64,000 bases of DNA from Sphingobacteriia bacterium. Lineage in GTDB: Bacteria; Pseudomonadota; Alphaproteobacteria; Rickettsiales; 33-17. Under the pieces are notes generated by a model, which searched no databases, was not told where the DNA came from, and saw only the letters and a program-made list of their open reading frames with translations. Shown in pieces: positions 30,227-40,157 of this stretch. Made by a program: the position numbers and the translations under genes. Location: the NCBI GenBank assembly GCA_017304685.1, contig JAFKLR010000004.1, positions 628,297 to 692,296 on the forward strand, written 5' to 3'. How positions within the stretch are numbered: the first letter of the stretch is position 1; each line of letters begins with the position of its first letter.

Positions 30227-30520
30227 ATGAATGATATTGTTTCTCACCATCCTTCTCATAAGGACGAATTACTAAGGATAAATAAGATAAAAGGTCAAAT
30301 TGAAGGAATAAAAAAAATGATAGAAGAGGGCAGGTATTGCCCTGACATTATCATTCAATTAAAGGCTGTTAGATCTGCAATAAAAAATGTTGAGCTAAAT
30401 ATTTTAGAAAAGCATTTAGATAATTGCTTAGTTAAAGCATTTGATTCCAAAAATTATGAAGATGATAAAAGAAAAATATCCGAGATCAAAGATTTAATTA
30501 AAAGATTTGAAGATAAGTAA
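30227..30520 (+). CDS. csoR: CsoR-family copper-sensing repressor
   Basis: 97 residues from the ATG at 30227, which has AAGGAA correctly spaced; an ATG at 30221 touches that site and is less likely. This is an all-helical DUF156 protein. The Cu(I) ligand pattern is Cys (RYCPD), His 25 residues later (EKHLDN) and Cys 4 further on (NCL), the same spacing as the C-H-C set of CsoR, rather than the formaldehyde-sensing FrmR set. Sixteen bases upstream of copA, with its own operator in the shared promoter, so autoregulation is expected. Confidence 0.92.
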   Translation: MNDIVSHHPSHKDELLRINKIKGQIEGIKKMIEEGRYCPDIIIQLKAVRSAIKNVELNILEKHLDNCLVKAFDSKNYEDDKRKISEIKDLIKRFEDK

Positions 30521-30535
30521 TTAAAGGAGTTATTT

Positions 30536-32719
30536 ATGAGTCAAGATAAACATCCAGCTTCTACTCACCATAAAAATCATAATTGTTGCGAAGTTAAAAA
30601 AGCGCATACAGCAAATTCTTTAGATAATGAACAATTAAGTACAGTATTTACCTGTCCTATGCATCCGGAAATTAGGCAAATGGGTCCAGGTAATTGCCCA
30701 AAATGCGGTATGAGTCTTGAACCTGAAACGATGACCAATGAATTACCTGATGATGAATTAATTTTGATGACAAAGCGTTTAATAGTTTGCATTATTTTTT
30801 CACTTCCTCTGACATTAGTCGCAATGGGTGGCCATTTAATTTCAATCTCAAATAAATTGTCTGCTTTACTTCAATTAATTTTTTCTACTCCAGTAGTATT
30901 ATGGGGCGCTTGGCCGTTTTTTACCAGATTCGTTCAATCTATCACAAATCGAAATTTAAATATGTTTACCCTTTTAGGTTTAGGCATTGGAGTTTCCTAC
31001 TTATATAGTTTAGTAGTAACTTTATTTGGAGATAGGTTTACTTCTTTAAATCATCAAAATGTATATTTTGAGGCAGCTGGTGTTATAACAACTCTCGCAC
31101 TGCTAGGCCAATTTTTAGAGCTAAAAGCTAGAAAATATAATAGTAAAGCCATACAAGAGCTTTTTAAGTTAGTTCCAAAAACAGCTAAAATTATTGAAGA
31201 AGATAATACTGAAAGTGAAGTAGCATTAGAAGATATTAAGGTAGGTAATTTAATTAAAATTCACCCTGGTGAAAAAATTCCAGTTGATGGAATAGTAACT
31301 GCTGGGGAAAGTTTAATAGATGAATCAATGCTTACCGGAGAGTTTATGCCTGTAAGTAAAGCGCTTAATGATAAGGTTATTGGTGGCACTTTAAACACAA
31401 ACGGAAGTTTAATAATAAAAGCTTTACATGTGGGAAAATCAACAATTTTATCACAAATTATTGAAATGGTATCAAAAGCTCAACGCAGTAAAGCTCCTAT
31501 ACAAAAAATAGCTGATATAGCATCTTCGTATCTTGTTTCAATAATAATTTTAATCGCCATAATTACATATTGTGGATGGTATATTTTTGGCCCTGAGCCT
31601 AAATTAACATTTAGTTTATTAAATAGTATAGCGGTTTTAATAATCGCTTGCCCTTGTGCATTAGGCCTTGCCACACCAATGTCAATTATTGCAGCAACCA
31701 GTCAAGGAGCAAAAGCTGGCATAATTATCAAAGATGCCGCAACGTTAGAAATGATGGGTAAAATTGATACTATAGTAATGGATAAAACTGGTACTTTGAC
31801 CGAAGGTAAGCCAAAAATAACATTAGTTAAATCTTTAGGTAATTTTAGTGAAGATCAATTAATTTATTATGCAGGAACTATAGAACAAAGTAGTGAACAT
31901 CCTCTTGCAAAAGCTATAATTAACAAAGCTAAAGATAATGGTATTAATTTAGGAGAAGTAGAGAATTTTAAAGCTATTATAGGCCAAGGTGTAAGGGGGC
32001 AAGTAGACGATTTGAGTATTTCGTTTGGTAATTTAAAGTTATTTGATCCAAATTTAAATAATTTTTCATCACTAGAAGAAATGTTAAAAAGTATTCAGGA
32101 TATAGGACAAACAACAATGTATCTTGGTATTAATGATAAAATAGAAGGAATTTTGGTTGCAACAGATCAAATTAAAACCTCAAGTTTTAAGCTTATACAT
32201 GATTTAAAAAATCTTTCTATAAATATTATAATGCTTACAGGGGATGAGCACAACGCGGCATTAAAGATAGCTACTCAATTAGGGATAACAGAAATATTTG
32301 CAAATGTAAGTCCTAAGGATAAATCAAATGTAATAAGAGAGTTACAAATAAAAGGCAAAAAAGTTGTGATGGTAGGGGATGGTATTAATGATGCAGTAGC
32401 CCTTGCGCAAGCTGATGTTGGTATATCGATGGGTACAGGAACGGATGTAGCTATTGAAAGTGCAAGTATTACTTTACTTAAAGGTGATATGAGTGGAGTT
32501 TTAAAGGCTTATAAATTAAGTAAAGCAACTATTCTTAATATTAAACAAAACTTATTTTTTGCGTTTATATATAATTTTCTTGGAGTTCCAGTAGCTGCCG
32601 GATTGCTTTACCCATGGTTTGGTATTTTACTAAGCCCAATTATAGCAAGCCTTGCTATGGCCTTTAGCTCAGTTTCAGTAATTCTTAATGCTATTAGGTT
32701 AAAAAGGGTGGAATTATAG
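30536..32719 (+). CDS. copA: Copper-exporting P1B-type ATPase
   Basis: 727 residues. A His/Cys-rich start (STHHKNHNCC) leads to a heavy-metal-binding YHS-like zinc-ribbon block (FTCPMHPEIRQMGPGNCPKC, about 38-58) in place of the usual HMA domain. Membrane helices follow, then the actuator loop with TGE (ESMLTGEFMP), the transport motif CPC (IIACPCALGLATP), the phosphorylation site DKTGTLTEG, the ATP-binding HP (SSEHPLAKA) and the hinge GDGINDA. It pumps Cu(I) out of the cytoplasm. AAAGGAG precedes the ATG. In operon with csoR. Confidence 0.95.
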   Translation: MSQDKHPASTHHKNHNCCEVKKAHTANSLDNEQLSTVFTCPMHPEIRQMGPGNCPKCGMSLEPETMTNELPDDELILMTKRLIVCIIFSLPLTLVAMGGHLISISNKLSALLQLIFSTPVVLWGAWPFFTRFVQSITNRNLNMFTLLGLGIGVSYLYSLVVTLFGDRFTSLNHQNVYFEAAGVITTLALLGQFLELKARKYNSKAIQELFKLVPKTAKIIEEDNTESEVALEDIKVGNLIKIHPGEKIPVDGIVTAGESLIDESMLTGEFMPVSKALNDKVIGGTLNTNGSLIIKALHVGKSTILSQIIEMVSKAQRSKAPIQKIADIASSYLVSIIILIAIITYCGWYIFGPEPKLTFSLLNSIAVLIIACPCALGLATPMSIIAATSQGAKAGIIIKDAATLEMMGKIDTIVMDKTGTLTEGKPKITLVKSLGNFSEDQLIYYAGTIEQSSEHPLAKAIINKAKDNGINLGEVENFKAIIGQGVRGQVDDLSISFGNLKLFDPNLNNFSSLEEMLKSIQDIGQTTMYLGINDKIEGILVATDQIKTSSFKLIHDLKNLSINIIMLTGDEHNAALKIATQLGITEIFANVSPKDKSNVIRELQIKGKKVVMVGDGINDAVALAQADVGISMGTGTDVAIESASITLLKGDMSGVLKAYKLSKATILNIKQNLFFAFIYNFLGVPVAAGLLYPWFGILLSPIIASLAMAFSSVSVILNAIRLKRVEL

Positions 32720-32836
32720 CTATTAAATCACTACTAAATAATAATTAATATTAACAAAATACATAAAAATAAATCTTACTTGACAAATTGGTAAATATAA
32801 GTTATATTATCAACTAATTTTTAACAATTATGTATT

Positions 32837-34492
32837 ATGGTATTAATTTATATGAAATTAAGTACTAGTTCAAACATTAAATTACAAGATATTCTTAGCA
32901 CGTCGGGTATCGCATGTATGTTAGGTTCAAATATTGCCTATAATGTAATTAGTGCTCATTTTAGCAATAAAATTAAAAACCACTTTTCTAGTTTTTTACG
33001 AAGCTCTTTATTCAATAATTCTCCTATTATTAATTCAAAAACATTTTTAGGTCATCGAGATTTGCGGTTTGGCTGTATATTTTTATTATCTAATATTTTA
33101 TTATTAGGAATTAATAATTTTATTCTAACGTTTAATAAGGAAAAAACTAAACAAAGGTTTAGTCGTTTCCGAATAGAAAATCTTAACATAAGTCATAATT
33201 TAGATGAAAAAGATATAGAAAACTGCTTTGAAAGTTATATAACAAATATTCATTCCCTAACTGAAATTATTGTACCAATATTTTATTTAGCTTCAGGAAC
33301 TAATATTAATATAGTGCTTTTTTCACAATCAGATAAAATAATTTCTGTTTTATCAAAACTATTTATAATGATATCTTCATATATAATAGATAAGTTTACT
33401 AATACATATGATAAATTAAATAAAGATTTGGTCAGTGGACTACCTAATAAAATTCAAGTTAATAAACTAATTCAATCACAAGAAGTCAGTTATTTCAAAA
33501 GTAAATTATTAATCCTTCAAAAACAAATAGAAAAAATTTCATTAAATTCAGTAATGGTTAAAGAAATAACAGGGGTAATAAATATTATAATTTCAGTAAC
33601 TTCAAATTTAATAAATTTTCTTGTGATGTATAAAACTTCCAACGATAAAGCTGAATTAGTAATAAAATTTTTAATGAATAAAATTAATGATACGATTGAT
33701 GCTTATAATAAATACGCTATATGCGACAGATCTGTAATAAGTACACTTAAAGACGACTTTAAAGTACTAAATATTTTAAAGAATGGTAAGATTATAAATG
33801 ACAAAAATCTTAGTGATGAATTAAATTTTGAAAATTCTCCTGGAAAATTAATGTATATAGAAGGTTCTACTGGTTCAGGTAAAACCACGCTTTTGAATGT
33901 ATTATTTAATTGTTCATATGCAAATAATTCAAATAGTGTTATTAAACTTTCACAAGATATGGGAATAGGATATTCCTCAGGTAATGTGAATGTTTCAATC
34001 TATGAATGGATGTGTTTAAAAGAAAAAGAGAATGAATTAAATGAATTGAAAGAAAGATATCCAGCAATTTTTGAGAGTGCTATTACATTACTTACTTCTG
34101 CAAGAAGAATTGTTAGGGACGGAAAAGATGGTAATATTCAGATTCGATATTTTACTCATAATGAAGCAAATGATATTTTAAGTGGTGGAGAAAAAGCCAA
34201 ATTAAAATTAGCCAGAGCTTTATTACTAGACTATAAGGTAATAATTTTAGATGAAAGCTTAGAGCAAATTGATTTTACAACACAAAAAGAAATTATTAAA
34301 GAATTAGCTAGATTTGCAAAAGAAAAAGGGATTAAAATAATATTTACCCAACATTTTACTACTGATAACATTACTAAATTTAAAGAAGATTGTGGTTTTA
34401 ATTTTGAGATTTGGAATGTTAATTCTTTTCGAGATGTAGAAAGTTTGAAAAGAATGTTTACAGAAAGCCAAGCAATTTCTGTAAATATCTGA
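32837..34492 (+). CDS. ABC transporter-like protein, fused membrane and ATPase domains
   Basis: 551 residues. The C-terminal ATPase is complete: Walker A GSTGSGKTT (343-351), signature LSGGE (448-452), Walker B VIILDES with Asp472 and Glu473, and the switch His in FTQHF. The N-terminal 300 residues contain hydrophobic stretches at about 76-97, 140-165, 168-185 and 244-266. The layout resembles half-transporters of the SbmA/YddA/ABCD type, but the membrane part is so divergent that I cannot confirm it. The start has no clear Shine-Dalgarno site, and an in-frame ATG at residue 6 is an alternative. The substrate is unknown. Confidence 0.7.
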   Translation: MVLIYMKLSTSSNIKLQDILSTSGIACMLGSNIAYNVISAHFSNKIKNHFSSFLRSSLFNNSPIINSKTFLGHRDLRFGCIFLLSNILLLGINNFILTFNKEKTKQRFSRFRIENLNISHNLDEKDIENCFESYITNIHSLTEIIVPIFYLASGTNINIVLFSQSDKIISVLSKLFIMISSYIIDKFTNTYDKLNKDLVSGLPNKIQVNKLIQSQEVSYFKSKLLILQKQIEKISLNSVMVKEITGVINIIISVTSNLINFLVMYKTSNDKAELVIKFLMNKINDTIDAYNKYAICDRSVISTLKDDFKVLNILKNGKIINDKNLSDELNFENSPGKLMYIEGSTGSGKTTLLNVLFNCSYANNSNSVIKLSQDMGIGYSSGNVNVSIYEWMCLKEKENELNELKERYPAIFESAITLLTSARRIVRDGKDGNIQIRYFTHNEANDILSGGEKAKLKLARALLLDYKVIILDESLEQIDFTTQKEIIKELARFAKEKGIKIIFTQHFTTDNITKFKEDCGFNFEIWNVNSFRDVESLKRMFTESQAISVNI

Positions 34493-34500
34493 AGATTATT

Positions 34501-35004
34501 TTACTCTTCAACTTTACGCGCTATTTTATCCATGCAACGACTTACATATTCTGTTACTTCATCGCGATTATTTGGCGCATTGTTTTTATATTCAAACAAA
34601 GCGCGAATGAAATCGGAAAAAAGGTCATCAGCAAAATTAATTATATGTTGAACATTATTCTGATTTTCAATATCTACAAATGAATTAAATTTTATTAGGC
34701 TAATTACTGCTTTATCACCATGAAGTAAGAAAGAAATTTTAATAATAGGACGTGTTATTTTTAAAATTGTTTTCATTTTAAATTCATTGGTATTTTCATT
34801 CTGATAGGTTTTTTCCATCCACCGTACGTTATTAATTACTGTTTGCTTTTCAGAAGCATATGCAAAATAAAGCCTTTCATATAAAAAGCTTACAGCTTCA
34901 CGTGGATGGTCAATAGCTGCAAATACAGTATTAACCATTTGAATAAGGTATTTTTGAACGAATTCTAGAACTGATTGTTTTTGATCTCTAGTTAACTGAG
35001 GCAT
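34501..35004 (-). CDS. Hypothetical protein downstream of fatty-acid oxidation gene
   Basis: 167 residues, mainly helical, without signal peptide or membrane segment. Features seen are an N-terminal helix pair (TRDQKQSVLEFVQKYLIQMV), a central beta-like stretch (KMKTILKITRPIIKISFLLH) and a C-terminal acidic/basic helix. It starts 1 base after the stop of the fused 3-hydroxyacyl-CoA dehydrogenase, so it is in the same operon. I do not recognise the family. The convergent ABC gene ends 8 bases away. Confidence 0.65.
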   Translation of the reverse strand: MPQLTRDQKQSVLEFVQKYLIQMVNTVFAAIDHPREAVSFLYERLYFAYASEKQTVINNVRWMEKTYQNENTNEFKMKTILKITRPIIKISFLLHGDKAVISLIKFNSFVDIENQNNVQHIINFADDLFSDFIRALFEYKNNAPNNRDEVTEYVSRCMDKIARKVEE

Positions 35005-35005
35005 A

Positions 35006-37327
35006 TTAATTAATAATTACCTTCTTATGTTTAATTAAAGATTCAATACGTTCCATTGTTTCAGGTGATTTTATAAGTTCCATAAAGCATTCTTTTTCTA
35101 AATCTAGCAAAGTTTTTTCTGTTATAGCAGAATTATCATTATTAGTAAAAATTTTGCTTAAGCAATTTGCAATTTTCTTCTCATGTGCTTTTAAATTTTC
35201 ATTTTGAAGAGCTTTAAGAATATTATCTTTAATTAATTGTGTATCAATATGGACGTAAGTAAGTTTATTAGCTTTCGATGTATTTAATAATTCAATTGCA
35301 TAATTTTTTGCATCAGATAGTAATCTATTTTTATTCATAGTAATACGTGTGTTTTTTGGTAAAATACCTAATTCTATTCCACTAATGGCAGAGTCACTTG
35401 TAATAGCATTACGTATTAAATTAAAGTTACTAATTATTTCGTCTGTTGGACGTTTAGTACTAGTGCTACTAAATGTTTTAAGTACTGTTTCTTTACATCC
35501 TCCCCAACCTGGAATAAGTCCAATATTAGTTTCCACTAATCCAATTTTTACTTCAGCAAATGCTTGAACAGCATCGGAATGTAAAACTAGCTCACATCCT
35601 CCGCCTAAAGTTGCGCCACAAATTGCCGAAACAACAGGTGCTTTAGAATGTTTTAATGCTAGCATGGCTTTTTGGCCATGAGTAATTAATTCTTCTATTT
35701 TATCAAATTCTTTTTGTTCTATATATTGTAAAAACAAATTCACATCTGCGCCGGCACAGAAATTATTATCATCATTACCAATAATAATGCCTTTATTGTT
35801 ATTAGAAGCAATATCAACAATTTTTTCTATCGCATTAAAAGCTTCAATGTCTAATACATGCATTTTTTTTGTTAATTCAAGACATAAAATATTATCACCA
35901 ACATCCCAGATATTAGCAGATTTATTACTAAAAAGAGGAGAATTGTTTTGTTTTATATTTTCTAGCTTTAAAATGTTTGGAGAGGTTTTAATTGGAATAT
36001 AAGTATCATCGCTATAAAAAAATTCTTTTTTACCGTGATTCATTGTATAGAATTTTTTATTGCCAATCTGTCTAAAAATATTAGCAGTAGATCTGTTAGC
36101 TAATTCTAATTTTATTTTTAACCATTCCCCACCATTTTGCTCGCCTTCTGAAAGTAAATCAATAAGCTCAAAAGGACCATATTTCCACCCGTAGCCATTT
36201 TTCATAGCCATATCAATATCGTAAATGCTAAAAGCTGCTTGTGGGATTAGTGAAGCTGCATAGTTTAAAGTTGAGGCCATTGTGCGCCATGCAAACCTAG
36301 CATAATTTGCAGGATATTCTAATAATTCTTTTAATGAATTAAATTTTGGTAATTCACTTTTTTGATCCAAAAGTTCATATTCACCAGTTTTTAAATTCAT
36401 AGCATATTGTGTAACGGTTTTATCCTGATTTTTTATAATCTTATAAAATCCTGCTTTAGCTTTTCTTCCTAATAAACCTTCATTTATCATCTTAGGGATT
36501 ATCGAAATTTCCTCATTACATAATTTAGTATAATCGTCTTCTTTATCTAAATTTTGTATAATTGACTGTGTAATTAATGGCATTAGATCAATGCCTATTA
36601 AATCCCATAATCCAAATACCCCTGTTTTAGGAATGCCAAAATAATCAGCAAGAATTTTATCTGCAATATTAATAGGTATATTTTCTTGAATTGCTTTTCT
36701 TAGAGCAACTTCTAGCCAATAACATCCGATTCTATTAGCAATAAATCCAGGAGTATCTTTGCAATTTACAATTTCTTTGCCAAGTTTAATTTCACAAAAC
36801 TCCTGTATAGTATGGACTACTTCACTTTTGGTATGTGTTCCCACAACTAATTCTAAAAGAGTTAAGTAACGAGGAGGATTAAAAAAGTGGGTAATTAAAA
36901 AATTTTCACAAAAATCTTTATCGAAACCTTCAATAAGGCTAGTAAGAGGTATAGTAGAAGTATTTGACGATACAATAGTATCATAACGTTTGTGAGCAGA
37001 TATTTTTTTATATAATTCACGTTTGATGTCAAGTTTTTCAGTTACAGCTTCAATAACCCAATCAACATCCTTAAGTAAGTCTAAATCATCGCGTAAGTTT
37101 GCAGGTGTAATTAAACTTACTAAATTTTTACTCATTAAGGGTTTTAGAGGATTAGTAAGTAAATTTTGAATAGCTTGCTTTGCAAGAGAACTTGGATGAT
37201 CTTTATCGGGAGTAGCTATATCATATAAAATTACTGGTATATTAGAATTAGCAATGTGAGCTGCTATTCCTGACCCCATTACACCTGATCCAATAACTGC
37301 TACTTTTGATATATTATTTAATAACAT
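35006..37327 (-). CDS. 3-hydroxyacyl-CoA dehydrogenase / enoyl-CoA hydratase fusion
   Basis: 773 residues. Domains in order are an NAD-binding Rossmann fold (VAVIGSGVMGSGIAAHIANS at the N-terminus), the 3HCDH C-terminal domain (ANRIGCYWLEVALR, FGLWDLIGIDL), a second short 3HCDH-like domain (AMKNGYGWKYGPFELIDLL, about 372-392), and a C-terminal enoyl-CoA hydratase/isomerase fold (GADVNLFLQ; VSAICGATLGGGCELVLHSD; LVETNIGLIPGWGG). The dehydrogenase-first order is that of FadN-like enzymes, not of E. coli FadB. It catalyses two steps of fatty-acid beta-oxidation. No thiolase or acyl-CoA dehydrogenase lies next to it. Confidence 0.92.
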   Translation of the reverse strand: MLLNNISKVAVIGSGVMGSGIAAHIANSNIPVILYDIATPDKDHPSSLAKQAIQNLLTNPLKPLMSKNLVSLITPANLRDDLDLLKDVDWVIEAVTEKLDIKRELYKKISAHKRYDTIVSSNTSTIPLTSLIEGFDKDFCENFLITHFFNPPRYLTLLELVVGTHTKSEVVHTIQEFCEIKLGKEIVNCKDTPGFIANRIGCYWLEVALRKAIQENIPINIADKILADYFGIPKTGVFGLWDLIGIDLMPLITQSIIQNLDKEDDYTKLCNEEISIIPKMINEGLLGRKAKAGFYKIIKNQDKTVTQYAMNLKTGEYELLDQKSELPKFNSLKELLEYPANYARFAWRTMASTLNYAASLIPQAAFSIYDIDMAMKNGYGWKYGPFELIDLLSEGEQNGGEWLKIKLELANRSTANIFRQIGNKKFYTMNHGKKEFFYSDDTYIPIKTSPNILKLENIKQNNSPLFSNKSANIWDVGDNILCLELTKKMHVLDIEAFNAIEKIVDIASNNNKGIIIGNDDNNFCAGADVNLFLQYIEQKEFDKIEELITHGQKAMLALKHSKAPVVSAICGATLGGGCELVLHSDAVQAFAEVKIGLVETNIGLIPGWGGCKETVLKTFSSTSTKRPTDEIISNFNLIRNAITSDSAISGIELGILPKNTRITMNKNRLLSDAKNYAIELLNTSKANKLTYVHIDTQLIKDNILKALQNENLKAHEKKIANCLSKIFTNNDNSAITEKTLLDLEKECFMELIKSPETMERIESLIKHKKVIIN

Positions 37328-37329
37328 TC

Positions 37330-37977
37330 CTATTCCACTATATTAATCATAAACTGGTTTAAGGGTACAATATAAGGTATTTTATTTTTTGTTACCCAAC
37401 CCTTAACACTTATTTTTTTACTTAATATATCATCTTTTTTGTAAGATTGTAAAAACTTTTTCCAAATTTCTTTACTAACTTTTAAATATAGTCTTTTGTT
37501 GTCTAAATTTAATTTTATAAAATCATTGTCATTAAAAATATTTTTTACATAACCCTCGTAAATTATAAAATTATATTCAGGAAGTTGATCTTTATAATTA
37601 TATATTTTAAAGTTATTTTGCCAAAAACCCAAATTATTTTTAATAGCTTGCTTTTCGCAATCTCCTAATTTTTTTATAATTTTTTCAGACGTAAATTTAT
37701 CAGGGTAGAAAATGGCTTTTCCACTACAAATCAATTCTTCCTGTATAGAAAAATTGTTATTATTTATATATAATAATCCGCTTTTTAAACCTTCGAAATT
37801 TATAATTTCGTCCGTAACATCTAAAGAGGTAATAGTAAAATTATCAATAACATATCTGTCTTTTAAAAAAATATAACGTAAGTGATATTCACTTCCGTTA
37901 TATTTTATATTATAAGCTATACTAGTTTTAATAAATAGAAAAAATAATAGTAAGAGATTAATTAGAGCTCTCAACAT
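37330..37977 (-). CDS. Secreted protein with nuclease-like/OB-fold features
   Basis: 215 residues with a signal peptide (LINLLLLFFLFIKTSIAYN). The middle, CSGKAIFYPD...LGDCEKQAIKNNLGFW, resembles the C-terminal helix region of staphylococcal-nuclease-like folds, whose family pattern ends in E-x-x-A-x-x-x-x-x-G-x-W. The rest (IYEGYVKNIF...YLKVSKE...ISVKGWVTKNKIPYI) looks like an OB-type beta barrel. The catalytic Arg/Asp/Glu set of thermonuclease is not clear, so activity is doubtful. Its first 20 bases overlap the end of the OmpA-like gene. Confidence 0.55.
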   Translation of the reverse strand: MLRALINLLLLFFLFIKTSIAYNIKYNGSEYHLRYIFLKDRYVIDNFTITSLDVTDEIINFEGLKSGLLYINNNNFSIQEELICSGKAIFYPDKFTSEKIIKKLGDCEKQAIKNNLGFWQNNFKIYNYKDQLPEYNFIIYEGYVKNIFNDNDFIKLNLDNKRLYLKVSKEIWKKFLQSYKKDDILSKKISVKGWVTKNKIPYIVPLNQFMINIVE

Positions 37978-39301
37978 TTATTTCAACTCGGTCTAAAGGT
38001 AAACCTTGGTTAGTTTTATCTTCTCCCATGGCTTGAACGGTAATAAGAGCATGATCTACATTATTTTTAATTAAATATTTACGTATTTCAATTACCCTTT
38101 GTAAAGAAATTCTTCTAGCGCTACCTTTATGATTTAATTCTTTATCATTTTCACTTGCATAACCAACAACCCTAATTCTTGCTTTTGGGTTTTGATAAAT
38201 TTTTTGTAAAATTTTATCAATTTGAGATGTTTGTTGTTTAGTTAACCCCGTTTCTGCTTGAGAGAAAGTAATGATATTTTCTTTATTTACAATAGTAGGG
38301 GTGATTTTTACTTCTTCAATTTTTGAAGGTTCAGGTTGTGCTTCAGGTTTTTTTGGTTCCTCAATTATTTCAGCAACCTCTTTTTTTACTTCTGTGCCTG
38401 GCGCTTGTTCTTTAATTTCTGTTATTTCTTTTTTGTTTTCGCCTTTTTGTAATGTTTTATCTTCTATTAAAGTTTTTTCAACAGGTTTAGGCTCTTCTTT
38501 AATAATTTCTTCTTTTTTAATTTCTGGAGTTTTCTCTAAGGTTAAGTGCTCAGGTATTAAAGTTTTTTCCTTAGGTTCAGTTTTTAATTCGATAGGTGCA
38601 GGAGTTTTATTTAATGTTACAGGAGCTTTTTCTTCAACATATGGTTGAGGTGAGGTTGGTTGTGGCTCTTTTATTATAGGAGTAATAAATTTTTCATGAG
38701 TTACAACGCTTTCCTGTTTTTCTATTTTATTAGGGATCTTAATCTTAGCATCAAGTTTTTCACTAGGCTTTAAAGGCGCTACTGGAAGTGGGTATTTTTT
38801 ACGAGATTTTTTTTCTTTATGTTTAACTCGTTTATTATGCTCAATTTTATTTTTTTCTTCTTCTAATTTTGCTTCTTTTTCAATAAGTAAAGGTAGATGT
38901 TTTGGTTTTCTTTCTGCAAAAGAAATTTCTTCTTCAATTTGTACTGGTTCTTCAACTTCTTGTTTTGTAAGGCTTTCTTCTTTTATATAAGGTTTATTAT
39001 CTTCTAAAATAATAGGTATTTTACGCTCTTTAATTTCCTTGATTACTATTTTCTCCTCAGCTTCTTCAGTTTTATGGTTTGGGAAAGTAGGGAATTTTTT
39101 ATGACGTAAAGCGATTTTTTCTTTTAATTCAATAGCTTTTCTAGTTTTTTCTTCTTTAATCTTGATGCGTAAATTGTTTAATACTGAAAAATCAATTTTT
39201 AATTCTGTATTAGCATTATCAGCGAAAGCAGTGGTATAAAAAGCAGCTAAAGATATACTGGTTAACAAAGATTTATACAATTTGTGTTTATTAATTAACA
39301 T
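37958..39301 (-). CDS. OmpA-family protein with long charged linker
   Basis: 447 residues. A signal peptide (SLAAFYTTAFA) is followed by a Lys/Glu/Pro-rich linker of about 300 residues with no barrel. The C-terminal OmpA-like peptidoglycan-binding domain (about 345-445) reads ITFSQAETGLTKQQTSQID, IRVVGYASEND, and NHKGSARRISLQRVIEIRKY, where the family's ligand-binding Asn/Arg positions are present. It is a periplasmic protein expected to bind cell-wall meso-diaminopimelate, like MotB or PAL-type tethers. The linker may span the periplasm. Overlaps the next gene by 20 bases. Confidence 0.85.
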   Translation of the reverse strand: MLINKHKLYKSLLTSISLAAFYTTAFADNANTELKIDFSVLNNLRIKIKEEKTRKAIELKEKIALRHKKFPTFPNHKTEEAEEKIVIKEIKERKIPIILEDNKPYIKEESLTKQEVEEPVQIEEEISFAERKPKHLPLLIEKEAKLEEEKNKIEHNKRVKHKEKKSRKKYPLPVAPLKPSEKLDAKIKIPNKIEKQESVVTHEKFITPIIKEPQPTSPQPYVEEKAPVTLNKTPAPIELKTEPKEKTLIPEHLTLEKTPEIKKEEIIKEEPKPVEKTLIEDKTLQKGENKKEITEIKEQAPGTEVKKEVAEIIEEPKKPEAQPEPSKIEEVKITPTIVNKENIITFSQAETGLTKQQTSQIDKILQKIYQNPKARIRVVGYASENDKELNHKGSARRISLQRVIEIRKYLIKNNVDHALITVQAMGEDKTNQGLPLDRVEINVESSN

Positions 39302-39469
39302 AAGCTTTTTACCATTAGATTATAATATATAATATTTTTATCTTATAAATTACTGCTAATTCTGTGCAAGTAGATAAATTTAGTCAATAAGAAAGTATAT
39401 TAATTAATAATTTTTTTAATATTGTGGGTTTTTAAGGCTCAATAATTCTTTAGTGTTAAATATTATTAA

Positions 39470-39501
39470 ATATAAAATATTATTAGATATAAAATATTAT
39501 T
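39470..39501. repeat. Two-copy 17-bp direct repeat before tRNA-Ile
   Basis: ATATAAAATATTATT occurs at 39470-39484 and again at 39487-39501, a period of 17 bases. The second copy runs into the -35 box of the tRNA promoter. It is probably a chance local duplication in AT-rich DNA but could act as an A/T-rich upstream promoter element. Confidence 0.6.
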
Positions 39502-39529
39502 GACATACGCTTGTAATTATGGTTAAACT
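39500..39529 (+). promoter_or_regulatory. tRNA-Ile promoter
   Basis: A consensus -35 box TTGACA (39500-39505) and a -10-like TAAACT (39524-39529) are separated by 18 nt. The mature tRNA begins at 39554. The -10 box matches the consensus at four of six positions, so the call rests mainly on the -35 box and the position. Confidence 0.65.
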
Positions 39530-39553
39530 CTCCGCAACTTTGTCAATTTAAAT

Positions 39554-39630
<77 letters not shown>

Positions 39631-39772
39631 TTTAAATAAAAGATAGAAAAATTAAAATTTATCTTGTAAAAACTTAATTAATTTGTATGATAACAGCGTT
39701 AAAAATTGTTAATTTTAGGAAAACTACACTTAAAATTGAATATATTGCAAAATTTGTTTGGAGAAATAATTA

Positions 39773-40156
39773 ATGCCATTATACGAAACAACCTTTATAG
39801 CTCGCCAAGATATAGCGCCAAGCGAAGTTGACAAGCTTGCAGATCACTACACCAATATTATTGGTGAAATGGGTGGTAAAGTGGTAAAAAGAGAATATTG
39901 GGGATTAAGAAGCTTAGCATATATCATTAAAAAGTCTCGTAAGGGTCATTATATAATGCTTGGAATCGATGCACCATTTGAAGCAATTAAAGAAGTTCAA
40001 CGTTTAATATCAATTAATGAAGACATTATTCGTGAAATGACTGTAAGAGTTGAAGAAATTACTGATGAGCCTTCAGTGATTATGAACCAAACTTCAAAAG
40101 ATGCTAGCCCATATACTGGTGCTAATAATGAAATAGAATCAGAAATTGAGGAATAA
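39773..40156 (+). CDS. rpsF: 30S ribosomal protein S6
   Basis: 127 residues. The S6 fold starts [13 protein letters not shown], with the conserved [24 protein letters not shown] block and an acidic C-terminal tail. It binds S18 on the small-subunit platform. TTGGAG lies upstream of the ATG. First gene of the rpsF-rpsR-rplI operon. Confidence 0.97.
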   Translation: MPLYETTFIARQDIAPSEVDKLADHYTNIIGEMGGKVVKREYWGLRSLAYIIKKSRKGHYIMLGIDAPFEAIKEVQRLISINEDIIREMTVRVEEITDEPSVIMNQTSKDASPYTGANNEIESEIEE

Positions 40157-40157
40157 G

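Noticed and set aside
38271..38648. Plus-strand 125-residue Ser/Phe/Val-rich frame
   Set aside because: Antisense of the charged Lys/Glu/Pro linker of the OmpA-like gene; no start signals.
39421..39510. Possible CRISPR-like or tandem repeat array
   Set aside because: Only two copies of a 15-base AT-only unit, no spacers, no cas genes in the window.
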